Source of the DNA: Polytrichum commune
Taxonomy: Eukaryota; Streptophyta; Polytrichopsida; Polytrichales; Polytrichaceae
DNA: 64,000 nucleotides
NCBI GenBank assembly: GCA_950295325.1
Contig: OX485805.1
Location: 35,823,501-35,887,500, forward strand
Reading direction: 5' to 3'
In this document: positions 34,831 through 46,879 of the stretch, in pieces
Numbering within the stretch: position 1 is the stretch's first letter
Layout: every line of letters starts with the position of its first letter
The notes under the pieces: generated by a model
The model's database searches: none
What the model was told of the DNA's origin: nothing
What the model saw: only the letters and a program-made list of their open reading frames with translations
Made by a program: the position numbers and the translations under genes

Positions 34831-34835
34831 TAATA

Positions 34836-36075
34836 GGACACTTGAAGCGTGAACAATACCTGTCAGAAATAGAATCCATCGCATTCAGATATCCAGATAG
34901 TGCAAATCGAATATGGGTTTAGGGTATAATAGGTTCATTGCAATAGGATCTATACCTGCGCGAAACAAGTATCCACCACACTACAAGGGTCTCAAGAGCG
35001 CAACCCACATCTGAGATGCAAAAAGAGTCCCTTGGTGGGGGGATTTCCCTTAAGTACTCGTCGTCTTCCCTTGGATCCTTTCTTCAGCATAGGATACTAG
35101 CCGCCAACTCTTTCCTAAAAACAAAAACCTAATATTCCAACATGGAGAATGCCAGCCTTGCAATGGAATGTGTATTTATGGCGGCCAACATGCATTTGAC
35201 CATGACTCCACATAATGACAAAGCAAAAGGCATCTATATATTTATGGTGTACAACAAAGCAAGTTGGTTAATATTATATGAGCAATAAACATTGTTGAGG
35301 GGGGTTTATATTATTGGAGTACCCAATATTAAGAGTTCATTGTAGAATTTGTGGACAAAAAATTATAGAATCGTATAAAAAATCAACCACCACAACAACA
35401 TTTGTAGTCCATGGACTATAAAAATATATGTGCTTCGGAAATAATCTAGCAACTATTTAATTGTTTTGCATACAATCTTATGATATTAGAATATCATGTT
35501 CTCTCCTCTCATCTTGCATTTAATATTGTAATACAATCGGCCACCACCCTACCATCCAACCCTTTTAATTTCCCCACCTACACATAATATTATTAATACA
35601 TACAGAAACTTTGATTTCCGTGAGGCCATGAAAGTAGAACATCTATGGACCTAGGTAGGGTTTAGGGTTTGGTTGCAAGCATTCTTAGTTATTGAACAAC
35701 ACCAATTATTTTGCAAGATGGAGTAAGTGGTGAAAAAGTATATGACATTGAACAAATATTCATGAAAACACTATATTCGGTAATTGGAGATTTTTTGTTG
35801 ATTTTGAGACTATTTAAGGACGTGGCTTTCACATTTGTAGGAAGGAAAACACTAAAAATATGGTATGTTCCCAATTTTGGAAACAAATAAGAGACTCAAA
35901 TGCATGGAACTACACATAAAAATAAGAAAATGGGATATATGAAAACATTTGCATATGGAAAATCAATATCATATTTATTGAATAGGGGTTGAAGTACAAA
36001 ATGCAAGTGGAATATCCAATATTAGGCGAAAGTCCTAGAAACATAATTCCACAACTACCTGTATGTTAATATAGC
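34836..36075. other. X spacer between the left DUF7869-like gene and the two-exon gene
   Basis: Up to about 35690 this is homologous in reverse orientation to 14760-15620 (shared landmarks: CATCTGAGATGCAAAAAGAG and AGGATACTAGCC). It forms the inner part of the left inverted arm. The remainder is AT-rich with no supported gene. A TAGGGTTTAGGGTTTGG stretch lies near 35658. Confidence 0.6.
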
Positions 36076-36897
36076 CTATACGTTCGGATCATGATTACGA
36101 CTCACTACTTTTGCTTTTGCAATACTATTATTAGCATTTATGGCCGTTTCACGTTCTTTTGCTTTCATGGCCTCCATGGCTCTAAAGATCTCGGGTCCGC
36201 GGCTAAAACCTTGTGTATTTGTCGACCCCGAATATGTGCCATTTGCCCATATTTGCCGACCCCCTACCGAATAAGTGGAATACGAATGCGATTGGGAAAA
36301 CGAACGTCTTTCACTCTTCCGTAGGGCCAAACAACGATCAGACTCGCAAGAAGCAATCTTCAGTGTTCGCCTATCCAATGACGAAGTCGAGGATGAACGG
36401 CCCACATTCATGTGTATTGGGGTCTGAAACAATGACCATAAATACATATAATGACGTGGGTTAGTATAAGTTACGGATGGAAGTCCGAAAAACCCAAGAA
36501 TATGAAATGCACTAATACACGGAAATCATGAAGGAAAAACTTGAGAATGCCAATAATTGGGCACCTTGGCCTGCGGGGCGGTGGTTTGAGCTTCTGGGAC
36601 ATCGAGGGGGGCCACAAGCACAACAGGGACGCTCGTAAACGCCGGGACATCAATTTGGGGTTCATCCATGCAAAGGCGTCTGGTCGACCGTGGGTTACGG
36701 ACGTGCTTCTCACTGCGGAGGGGAGATGGAGATGGACTTGGAGCGTAATTGAGTTTTGCAACCTTTGCAGGAGGGCTATCCACGACTCCGTCTTCAAACC
36801 CGGAGTCTTTGGAGTAATCAACAGCAGAGGCAGCATCGACGGCCGAATATTGGAATAGTGAAGGCATTGCAACGTCGCTCATACCAAGGGAAGGAGA
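36076..36897 (-). pseudogene. Unknown two-exon X gene, 3' part (split by B2)
   Basis: Exon a ends at 36565 (donor AAG/GTGCCC). Intron 36424-36564 ends TTGTTTCAG. The last exon is 36423-36076. Both joints are phase 0. The protein is low-complexity and charged: a GFEDGVVDSPPAKVAKLNYA stretch, SPSPSP, then a serine-rich SSSTSSLDRR segment and an alanine/lysine-rich tail ending SRNHDPNV. I recognise no domain. B2 entered exon a at 36898-36902; the upstream piece is at 43960-44017. The intron holds a degenerate palindrome (36471-36490), and a palindrome half-site lies within exon a near 36695. Confidence 0.55.
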
Positions 36898-36902
36898 TGT
36901 GG

Positions 36903-37875
36903 TGTCGCAACCCTTGCTAGCCCCCCTTGACAATCTTGCCAATTTTCAATTCTAGCAAAGGTTACGAGCGCTAACCATTCGTATTCCACCATGCTAATGG
37001 TTAGCTCCTCCTACCCCGGACCTTATAGTTCATAGGAGGGAACCAACCCTCCTACTTTGCTTTCGGGACTCACCCCTTAATCGGTAACTCATTTCTTGGA
37101 TGTGGACTTCCATCCATGGAAGTCCAATCCTATGTTGATCATCGCGTTGCCGGAGCAACACTACAACAACCCGAACCATACTAGGCAACTATGGCCTCAC
37201 ATTGGGCCAATGCCCATGGAGGCCGTGCCGTTTGGCCTCGGGTGGGTGAGGCCACACCACCTCACCCATATAAGCCTCTAGGACTCTACGCGGGGCCCCT
37301 ACCCCACCGTCAACCAACCTCTTGTCTCTCTACCAAGAGTTGGGGCCAAGTGGACATTTTCCCTTAGCCGCTGGGCCTAGAAGCCCCCACAGCTTCAGAC
37401 CATCATAACTTCCTTGTATGATGTCTGATGCTAACACTTGACCACTCCATCTTCATCTACGCTTCATGTAGATGCCGATGGACTCCTCACTTGCCCCATT
37501 CGGGCAAGTGGTGAGGAAGTTATGCCTGTTTGAACCTTGGCAGTCCCGGGAATCACTCCCAGGCACTGCTGTACCAGGGCGCTGTCCCGGGACAGCGCTC
37601 CACTCAAATGGCCATAACTCCTAGCTCACACCTCCGATTGAGGTGTTCTTGAGCATTCTAGAATCACCACGCCATGAGCTACGCATAGCTCATGGCCTTA
37701 CCCTCATGCCTCCTAGTCTCCGTGGGTGGGAGGCGTTCCCAACGCCCGGGGCCCTCACCCACACTAGGATCACTTGGGCCCTCTCACCAACGGCGCCACA
37801 AGTCCCGGGTGTCACTCCGGGGTCCCCCTTGTGCCCATGGTGTTTCGGGCACTCCTCATGGAGAGGTGCGCAACA
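36903..37875 (-). repeat. B2 3' LTR
   Basis: 973 bp, ends GCGCAACA; the purine tract of the internal region (CTCACCCCCACC on the plus strand) follows at 37876. Confidence 0.95.
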
Positions 37876-38713
37876 CTCACCCCCACCAAACGGAGTCGAT
37901 GCCCTCATCGACTATACTCGTAGTCAGCACACCAATTCTCAAGTTGCCATCCTCTATGGTGCGGCATTGTGTTTACCTTAGGGCGCGACCCCCACAATGC
38001 ATCTTCAAATTTGGCATAGTCCCAAAGGTGTCGTTCCTAGGTGGTCCGTTAGCGACCTTGGATCTCTCATCCAAGGACCTAACCTATACTAGACCCACCT
38101 ACTTTGGGACTCACTTGGGTTGCCCCTCCTTTGGGGCCTCCCCCGTTAGGCTCCACTAGCCTAACGTGACACATCTAGGCGAGACCTCAACGCTTCCACT
38201 AAGTTGTCTCGGTTGCAACTCCGAGATGGCTTTCCATTGTTAAGCCACGCCTCGATCGCACGGGGGTGATGCCAAGTCCCGCCCGACTCGGTTCCCACTT
38301 TGCTCTTTCGAGACATGGGTTCATGACTCCCATGCGCCAACTCTCGTTAGCTCGCGGGTAGCACTTTTATGAGCACGCGCCATCACCTTGTCCCCGCCCG
38401 GACAAGCCCACGGCTAAGAAGTTTCTTGGTTTTATCCAAGGCCCCTCCAAGCCATGGCCCCCAATTACTCGGCTTACCCAACCTAGTTTGGCATATCTAT
38501 TCCCCCTCTTCCATTAACCAAGCACAAGTACAAGACTAGGACCTCATCTCATACTTTTCTCTTTGCACCACTAAAGTTTGGACTTTATTCCCTCAAGCCA
38601 AAGAACAAGTTCATGTTGTGGAGGAATTAGCCTCGAAGCTAAGTGTGCTACTAGCGTCTCTCCCCCACTAAAGGAGATTGATGTCCTCATCAATGCCTAC
38701 GCTTCATTTTATT

Positions 38714-38860
38714 GGAATCCTTAGCCTTAGTTTCTTCAAAGTGCTTCACCAATTCATTGGTGTTCACCATGTCTCTTGCCGCCACCCAAGCGGTTTGTTT
38801 CTCATGGTATCCTCACCATTTCACCAAGTACTCCTTTGTACATTTTCTTTCATTTTCACT
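38714..38860 (-). pseudogene. Chromodomain of B2, with the shared stop
   Basis: Same pattern as in B1: KEYLVKW, TGA, GYHEK, with the stop at the same codon. Confidence 0.68.
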
Positions 38861-39212
38861 TGGACTTCCTACACTTGAGGATGCCCTCCTACCTCATGTT
38901 CCAAATGACCTCCACAAGGTCGGGACGTGGCCTAATCACTTGCTTGTGATCGGGCCACAAGGTGTCGTCCTAAAATGACTTTCGTAATGAGACATGAAAT
39001 GTCGGATGCACTTTGATCTCGGGCGGTTATTCCAACTTATACATGTTCTTGAACACTTCTTCCACCATGGAAAACGAAGCTCCAATTTTGGACATGAACT
39101 TTTGAGTGAGGCCTTCCGGCTAAGTGAAGTTGTTCACATTTAACAACACCTTTTGGCCCACCTCATTCTCCACTTCGCGTCTTCCGGCATTGACTTGCAC
39201 TCTGTAGCACCT

Positions 39213-40106
39213 TCAGGCTTTCTCCACCAACAACTTGGTCATCTCCAAGACTTGTTCACGCTTCTTAGCCAAGTCCTCACCATCTTGGTTGAACTCTAGT
39301 GTTGAATGTGCCCCCTCGAGAGCTAGGTTAATAGGTTGGAGCGCATCCACTCCATAGGCCACCACAAAAGACCACCCCTTGGTAGCCAAGTGCGTGGCTA
39401 CATTGCAATTACACTCCGCTCGACCCACATAGTCCGCCCAATCTCCTTGGTCCGCCCCCACCAAGTTCCTCAAGTATTGCTTCAAGACTCCATTCACATG
39501 CTCCGCTTTCCCATTCATTTGGGAATGCAAGGCCGTGCTAAGCCTTAGTTTCATTCCGACCTCCTTAGAGAAATACATTGAAAATGCACTTGTGAACTTT
39601 GGATCTTGATCCCACACAATCACTCTTGGCAACCCGTGGTGCCTCAACCATCCTATAAGAAAAGGCTATGCGGTCTCCAACGCGGTGGCGGTTCCCACAA
39701 TCGGCACCATGTGTGCCAACTTGGCAAACCGCTCTACCATCAACAAGATGGCATCACACCCATGTGACTCCGGCAAACTTGTGATCAAATCCATGCACAT
39801 ACTATGCCATGGCGCCGACGGGATAGGCAACGGTTGCAAGAAACCGCCTTGCTTTTGGTAAGAGGCTCGGTTCACTTGGCACTTTATTCACGCCTTCACA
39901 AAGTGGGTTATATCCTCCTTTATGCACCGCCAATGGTACCTCCAAGACACCATTCTATGGCGGTTTTTTCTTTCTCCTCTATGGCCGGCAATAGGACTAT
40001 CACATTCTTCCTTCAAAACCGATAGCCTCAACTTGCCTTGAGGCACATACACCCGACTTTGCTTACACTTGAACAATCCGTCCACCAACTTAACCTCTTT
40101 GAGCAC
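39213..40106 (-). pseudogene. Integrase of B2, interrupted
   Basis: Pieces 40106-39888 (zinc-finger part), 39875-39666 (first catalytic Asp in MCMDLITSLPES) and 39647-39213 (second Asp and Glu). The stops at the zinc-finger cysteine and after TALETA match B1 and B3. Confidence 0.78.
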
Positions 40107-40569
40107 CTTGCTCTTGCGAAGCTCACCTAAAAGCTTTTGTGCCTCGGGGTAGTTAATTTACCCCTCCCGTATCTTGCATCACAAGTTTCCTTCGCCGGCA
40201 CACATTAGCCACAAGGTTTGGATGGTTCTCATTGCTTGGAACTCTTCCCGTCTACTTAGCACATCCGGCACCACATTTCCACGGTCCGGTTTGTGGACCA
40301 AATCCACCTTTGTAAGCGCCAAACTATCATGCCACTGCAATGACTTGGCGCTCACTTGCGCTTGTATATGTTAAAATACTTTTAGGACACATTATCCATG
40401 TAGACCTTTGCTTTGTGCGACCCCAAATAATGTCGCCACATCTTCAAGCAATGCACTACGGCAAAGAAGTTCTTTGTCATGAGTTGGTTGTCTTCTTTGA
40501 CAACCATCGAGCCTCAAGCCCCCATATGCAAAGGCCATCCATCTTACATTAACAATCCATCATTGGCAA

Positions 40570-41160
40570 AGTTATTCACCCCCATAAGCACCTCAAAAGG
40601 TTTGTCAAACTCCACGAACTTGAGCACGGGCGGTGAAGAGAACTTGCTCTTAAGCTCCCCAAAGACTTGGTGACAAGGCTAGTCCCACTCTTGGGATAGC
40701 CATTTCTTTCACAAGTCGGACAACCATCGAGCTTCATGCTCCCATATGCAATGGCCATCTTTTTTTTTTACATCAACATCCGCCAAATAAAGTCTCTCGC
40801 CCCCGTATGCACCTCAAAAGGTATGTCAAACTCCGCGAACTTGAGCACGGGCGGCGAAGAGAACTTCGTCTTAAGCTCCTCAATGGCTTGGTGGCACGGC
40901 TCATCCCACTCTTGGGATAGCCATTTCTTGCACAAGCCGGACAAGGTTTGACAACCATGGAGCTTAATGCTCTCATAAGCAATGGTCATCCATCTTGGAT
41001 CAACATCCGCCAATGATAAAGTCCTTCGTCTCCATGTGCACCTCAAAATGCTTATGAAAACCCGGAAACTTAACCACATCTTGTGAAGGGAACTTGCTCT
41101 TGAGCTTCTCAAGGGCTTGGTGACAAGGCTCATCCCACTCTTGGGATAGCCATTTCCTCA
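40570..41160 (-). repeat. RT/RNase H tandem repeats in B2
   Basis: Three direct repeats like those in B1 (landmarks near 40575, 40800 and 41030). One copy carries a run of T beside a CATCAACATCC landmark at 40759-40780. Confidence 0.75.
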
Positions 41161-41199
41161 ATAAGTCGAGTAAGGCCCTAGCAACCTTAAAACAAATCT

Positions 41200-41861
41200 A
41201 GAATGAAATGGTGGTAGTAGTTGGCTAGGCCAACCAATGACCTAAGCTTTTTTTTTGAGTCAAGGTCCAATTCTCCTCTTGGATTGCCTTGAAATTCTTC
41301 ATGTTTGTCCACCAACTTCCTTTGTCACCACATGCCTCAAGAACTAAATTTCTTATTGAGCAAAGTTGCAATTCACTTCTTGGCGATAACATTTTGAGCA
41401 ACACATTGGTGAATACATCCTTGTATCTCACCAACATCCCACAAATATGGTTTGGGGGAGGCCCATCTTTCCTAGCCTCCCCATGAGTTCCTTGGAGTTG
41501 CTCCAATTGAACCACGACCATTATGTTTACCATATTTCATTTGGTCCATTAAGACCAAATTCAACTTGGGTCCTCCTACCATAGGAGTCCTTGTCAATTT
41601 GAACCTCAATTCTTTGCCATTATGACACATCATAATGCACGGCAAGCACACCGGCTTGCACCTCACATCTATCATGTGAGTTTCAAGGAAGGCGGCCTTC
41701 ACAATGACATGCATTTCATCTATTTCACATGGTGTGAAATTTTGACAAAATTCCAATGTCCCACATTGAAAGGTTACATGCATCGCGGCCTCCTTTGTCT
41801 CATGCGGTTCGCCCTTTCCAAACCGCACCTTGGTGGGCTTCACCACTCTACCAATCGGCAA
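41200..41861 (-). pseudogene. Protease end and RT remnant of B2
   Basis: Frame 41861-41472 is nearly identical to the B1 frame 32737-32405. It is followed by linker codons (MLVRYKDVFTNVLLKM) joined directly to the RT C-terminal region; the catalytic palm is absent. Confidence 0.65.
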
Positions 41862-42337
41862 ACCCCAACTCCCTTGTGAGCTTTGGGGTCATGAAAGAAT
41901 GCCTTAACTCTTTGTCAACCCATAAGACAAGCCTCCCATTCATTTGAGCCTCAAGGTACAAAATACTTGGCCTCGGCTTAAGGCTACTAGCCTTGGCCAC
42001 AAATCCATCGTCCAACATTTGGTCCTCGGCAACTTGGCTTGGCTTGGTCTGCAAAGCCAACTTTAAACATTTTGTCCGCGGGACAAATTGGTTTGGTGCC
42101 ACAAAACCAATTTCTAATAATTTGTCCGCAAAACAAACATGTTTTGCCTTGGTAGCACAAAGCCACCTTCCCACACTCCGTCCGCGGCACAAACATGAAT
42201 TGCCTTGGTAGGACAAACCCACCTCCCAACATTCCGTCCGCGGCACAAGTATGATTTGCTTTGGAAGCATAAAGCCACCTTTCAACATTCCGTCTGCGGC
42301 ACCAACATGTTTTGCCTAAGTAAAATGGACCAAACAA
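41848..42337 (-). pseudogene. Gag-position repeats of B2
   Basis: 146-codon repeat-built frame matching the one in B1 with few changes; no zinc knuckle. Confidence 0.5.
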
Positions 42338-42963
42338 TTTGCACTCATTTCTTTGGGACCTACTTTGGCTAAAGCCACTTGTGGTGATGCGCCGCCGAAC
42401 TTCTCTTTGGGACCATCGGCTTCAATGCTCTTGGAAACTTGATGGTCCCCACCATGTCCTCAAGAAGCCTTGGGGACTTAAACAAGGCATCCACCACCCG
42501 CTTTTAAAACCCCACCTAAAAGGATGCATTTCTTAGAAAGTTCGTCCGTTTTAGGTGCATCCTTCATTTGTGCGTTTGAATAGCGCACATAGGCCTTAAG
42601 AGGCCCCGGGTGCCTCATTAGCACCAAATTCATTCCAACATCAATACCTTCCAAGCATTTCGAATTGGAATTTCAATCCAACATTAATGCCCTCCAAGGT
42701 TTTGGGTGCTTTCGGTATTCTAGGCCCCAAATGTTCTTTGAGGTTTGCGGGAGCCCTTTTCAAAGCACTCCTCCATTTTCCTTACCAAATCCACCCTCAT
42801 GCCCACCATTGTCATTAGAACCAATGGTATGGTCAAATTCCATTTGCACATGATCCTTGTTCCAATTTGAGCCTCCCAACCTTTTGGAAACCCCGGGCTC
42901 ACCATCATAACCCGCATTTTTGATACCCATGTTTCCCTCAAAGTGCGAGCTCAAAACTTGGAA

Positions 42964-42979
42964 CCCTGCTCTGATACCA
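42964..42979 (-). promoter_or_regulatory. iMet primer binding site of B2
   Basis: TGGTATCAGAGCAGGG on the minus strand, two bases from the 5' LTR. Confidence 0.93.
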
Positions 42980-42981
42980 AG

Positions 42982-43954
42982 TGTCGCAACCCTTGCTAGC
43001 CCCCCTTGACAATCTTGCCAATTTTCAATTCTAGCAAAGGTTACGAGCGCTAACCATTCGTATTCCGCCATGCTAATGGTTAGCTCCTCCTACCCCGGAC
43101 CTTATAGTTCATAGGAGGGAACCAACCCTCCTACTTTGCTTTCGGGACTCACCCCTTAATCGGTAACTCATTTCTTGGATGTGGACTTCCATCCATGGAA
43201 GTCCAATCCTATGTTGATCATCGTGTTGCCGGAGCAACACTACAACAACCCGAACCATACTAGGCAACTATGGCCTCACATTGGGCCAATGCCCATGGAG
43301 GCCGTGCCGTTTGGCCTCGGGTGGGTGAGGCCACACCACCTCACCCATATAAGCCTCTAGGACTCTACGCGGGGCCCCTACCCCACCGTCAACCAACCTC
43401 TTGTCTCTCTACCAAGAGTTGGGGCCAAGTGGACATTTTCCCTTAGCCGCTGGGCCTAGAAGCCCCCACAGCTTCAGACCATCATAACTTCCTTGTATGA
43501 TGTCTGATGCTAACACTTGACCACTCCATCTTCATCTACGCTTCATGTAGATGCCGATGGACTCCTCACTTGCCCCATTCGGGCAAGTGGTGAGGAAGTT
43601 ATGCCTGTTTGAACCTTGGCAGTCCCGGGAATCACTCCCAGGCACTGCTGTACCAGGGCGCTGTCCCGGGACAGCGCTCCACTCAAATGGCCATAACTCC
43701 TAGCTCACACCTCCGATTGAGGTGTTCTTGAGCATTCTAGAATCACCACGCCATGAGCTACGCATAGCTCATGGCCTTACCCTCATGCCTCCTAGTCTCC
43801 GTGGGTGGGAGGCGTTCCCAACGCCCGGGGCCCTCACCCACACTAGGATCACTTGGGCCCTCTCACCAACGGCGCCACAAGTCCCGGGTGTCACTCCGGG
43901 GTCCCCCTTGTGCCCATGGTGTTTCGGGCACTCCTCATGGAGAGGTGCGCAACG
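42982..43954 (-). repeat. B2 5' LTR
   Basis: 973 bp; the last base on the plus strand is G instead of the expected A. Confidence 0.95.
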
Positions 43955-43959
43955 TGTGG

Positions 43960-44017
43960 GGCCTGACCGTGATGCAGACATGCCATTGACGACACTTTGG
44001 GGTGCTTGGTGAGGCAA
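43960..44017 (-). pseudogene. Unknown two-exon X gene, 5' piece of exon a
   Basis: The exon opens at 44017 after an acceptor TTGTGTCTTAG and runs in frame (LPHQAPQSVVNGMSASRSGP) to the B2 insertion; it continues at 36897. An upstream exon should exist beyond B3, but I could not place it. It may even be joined to the phosphatase gene, whose end lies only about 150 bp upstream once B3 is removed. Confidence 0.5.
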
Positions 44018-44076
44018 CTAAGACACAAGAATACATTACAAAAATAAGGGGAGAAAGGTTAGATATTTACACGGAG

Positions 44077-45068
44077 TGTCGCGCACCTTTCCATGAGGAG
44101 TGCCCGAAACACCATGGGCACAAGGGGGACCCCGGAGTGACACCCGGGACTTGTGGCGCCGTTGGTGAGAGGGCCCAAGTGATCCTAGTGTGGGTGAGGG
44201 CCCCGGGCGTTGGGAACGCCTCCCACCCACGAAGACTAGGAGGCACAAGGGTAAGGCCATGAGCTATGCGTAGCTCATGGCGTGGTGATTCTAGAATGCT
44301 CAAGAACACCTCAATCGGAGGTGTGAGCTAGGAGTTATGGCCATTTGAGTGGGGCGCTGTCCCGGGACAGCGCCCTGGTACAGCAGTGCCTGGGAGGGAT
44401 TCCCGGGACTGCCAAGGTTCAAACAGGCATAACTTCCCCAAGACTTGCTCGAATGGAGCAAGTGAGGAGTCCATCGGCATCTACGTGAAGCGTAGATGAG
44501 GATGGAGCGGTTGGTTGTTATGATCAGACATCATACAAGGAAGTTATGATGGTCTGAAGCTGCTGGGGGGTTCTAGGCCCAGCAGCTAAAGGAAATTGTC
44601 CACTTGGCCCCAACTCTTGGTAGGGAGACAAGAGGTTGGTTGACGGTGGGGTAGGGGCCCCGCGTAGAGTCCTAGAGGCTTATATGGGTGAGGTGGTGTG
44701 GCCTCACCCACCCGAGGCCGAACGGCACGGCCTCCATTGGCATTGGCCTAATGTGAGGCCATAGTTGCCTAGTATGGTTCGGGTTGTTGTAGTGTTGCTC
44801 CGGCAACGCGATGATCAACATAAGATTGGACTTCCATGGATGGAAGTCCACATCTAAGGATTGGTTACCGATTAAAGGGGTTGGTTAGCGATTAAGGGGT
44901 GAGTCCCGAAAGCAAAGTAGGAGGGTTGGTTCCCTCCTATGAACTATTGGTCCGGGGTAAGAGGAGCTATCCATTAGCATGGTGGAATGCGAATGGTTAG
45001 CGCTCGTAACCTTTGGTAGAAATGAAAATTGGCAAGATTGTCAAGGGGGGCTAGCAAGGGTTGCGACA
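44077..45068 (+). repeat. B3 5' LTR
   Basis: Read in the element's direction: TGTCGCGCACC to GGTTGCGACA. It contains a 24-bp perfect palindrome (44352-44375, half-site GGGCGCTGTCCC) and several hairpins: CCATGAGCTA/TAGCTCATGG (about 44258-44281), ACTTGCTC/GAGCAAGT (about 44442-44462), CATCTACG/CGTAGATG (about 44477-44497) and GGACTTCCAT/ATGGAAGTCC (about 44828-44849). Confidence 0.93.
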
Positions 45069-45070
45069 CT

Positions 45071-45086
45071 TGGTATCAGAGCAGGG
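45071..45086 (+). promoter_or_regulatory. iMet primer binding site of B3
   Basis: TGGTATCAGAGCAGGG two bases after the 5' LTR. Confidence 0.95.
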
Positions 45087-46191
45087 TTCCAAGTTTTGAG
45101 CTCGCACTTTGGGTATCAAAAATGCGGGTTATGATGGTGAGCCCGGGGTTTCCAAAAGGTTGTGAGGCTCAAATTGGAACAAGGATCATGTGCAAGTGGA
45201 TTTTGACCATACCATTGGTTCTAATGACAATGGTGGGCATGAGGGTGGATTTGGTAAGGAAAATGGAGGAGTGCTTTGAAAAGGGCTCCCGCAAACCTCA
45301 AAAAACATTTGGGGCCTAGAATACCGAAAGCACCCAAAACCTTGGAGGGCATTAATGTTGGATTGAAATTCCAATTCAAAATGCTTGGAAGGTATTGATG
45401 TTGGAATGAATTTGGTGCTAATGAGGCACCCGGGGCCTCTTAAGGCCTATGTGCGCTATTCAAACGCACAAATGAAGGATACACCTAAAACGGACGAGCT
45501 TTCTAAGAAATGCATCCTTTTAGGTGGGGTTTTAAAAGCGGGTGGTGGATGCCTTGTTTAAGTCCCCAAGGCTTCTTGAGGACATGGTGGGGATCATCAA
45601 GTTTGCAAGATCATTGAATCCGATGGTCCCGAAGAAAAGTTTGGCGGCGCATCACCACAAGTGGCTTTAGCCAAAGTAGGTCCCAAAGAAATGAGTGCAA
45701 ATTGTTTGGTCCATTTTACTTAGGCAAAACATGTTGGTGCCGCGGACGGAATGTTGAAAGGTGGATTTATGCTTCCAAAGCAAATCATACTTGTGCCGCG
45801 GACGGAATGTTGGGAGGTGGGTTTGTCCTACCAAGGCAATTCATGTTCGTGCCGCGGACGGAGTGTGGGAAGGTGGCTTTGTGCTACCAAGGCAAAACAT
45901 GTTTGTTTTGCGGACAAATTATTAGAAATTGGTTTTGTGGCACCAAATCAATTTGTCCCGCGGACGAAATGTTTAAAGTTGGCTTTGCGGACCAAGCCAA
46001 GCCAAGTTGCCGAGGACCAAATGTTGGACGATGGCTTTGTGGCCAAGGCTAGTAGCCTTAAGCCGAGGCCAAGTATTTTGTACCTTGAGGCTCAAATGAA
46101 TGGGAGGCTTGTCTCATGGGTTGACAAAGAGTTAAGGCATTCTTTCATGACCCCAAAGCTCACAAGGGAGCTGGGGTTTGCCGATTGGTAG
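45087..46191 (+). pseudogene. Gag region of B3, decayed and repeat-built
   Basis: The first 600 bp after the primer site have frequent stops. They carry a PGPLKAYVRYSNAQMKDTPK stretch and no known domain. From about 45702 to 46191 comes the repeat-built 146-codon frame (units with CCGCGGACGGAATGTTG) also seen in B1 and B2. Confidence 0.5.
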
Positions 46192-46860
46192 AGTGGTGAA
46201 GCCCACCAAGGTGCGGTTTGGAAAGGGCGAACCGCATGAGACAAAGGAGGCCGCGATGCATGTAACCTTTCAATGTGGGACATTGGAATTTTATCAAAAT
46301 TTCACACCATGTGAAATAGATGAAATGCATGTCATTGTGAAGGCCGCCTTCTTTGAAACTCACATGATAGATGTGAGGTGCAAGCCGGTGTGCTTGCCGT
46401 GCATTATGATGTGTCATAATGGCAAAGAATTGAGGTTCAAATTAACAAGGACTCCTATGGTAGGAGGACCCAAGTTGAATTTGATCTTAATGGACCAAAT
46501 GAAATATGGTAAACATAATGGTCGTGGTTCAATTGAAGCAACTCCAAAGAACTCATGGGGAGGCTAGGAAAGATGGGCCTCCCCCAAACCATACTTGTAG
46601 GATGTTGGTGAGATACAAGGATGTATTCACCAATGTGTTGCTCAAAATGTTACCGCCAAGAAGTGAATTGCAACTTTGCTCAAGAAGAAATTGAGTTCTT
46701 GAGGCATGTGGTGACAAAGGAAGTTGGTGGACAAACATGAAGAATTTCAAGGCAATCCAAGAGGAGAATTGGTCCTTGACTCAAAAAAAAAAGCTTAGGT
46801 CATTGGTTGGCCTAGCCAACTACTACCACCACTTCATTCTAGATTTGTTTTAAGGTTGCT
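46178..46860 (+). pseudogene. Protease end and RT remnant of B3
   Basis: Frame 46178-46567 is retropepsin-end and linker-like. 46506-46694 carries the linker before RT (RYKDVFTNVLLKMLPPRSEL). Then, without fingers or palm, the sequence continues in the RT C-terminal part (LVGLANYYHHF with frame changes), beginning near 46685. The catalytic Asp pair is therefore absent. Confidence 0.68.
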
Positions 46861-46879
46861 AGGGCCTTACTCATTTTAT

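Larger units (their letters stand above)
27766..34835. other. Target site duplication of B1 (TAATA)
   Basis: TAATA at 27766-27770 and again at 34831-34835 flanks element B1 exactly. Joining the two sides restores X sequence that aligns with 15600-15640 of copy 1 (ATAATAGGA), which confirms the insertion. Confidence 0.95.
36903..43954 (-). mobile_element. Chromovirus-like LTR retrotransposon B2 (7052 bp, defective)
   Basis: Same layout and same orientation as B1, with 973-bp LTRs at 36903-37875 and 42982-43954. The LTRs differ at about three sites that I saw (CACC/CGCC, CGCG/CGTG and the last base A/G). It is therefore slightly older than B1 and B3. The internal region has the same deletions, stops and repeats. 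Confidence 0.93.
36898..43959. other. Target site duplication of B2 (TGTGG)
   Basis: TGTGG at 36898-36902 and 43955-43959. Removing B2 restores one reading frame across the insertion (VVNGMSASRSGPT joined to SPSLGMSDV), which is strong support. Confidence 0.93.
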
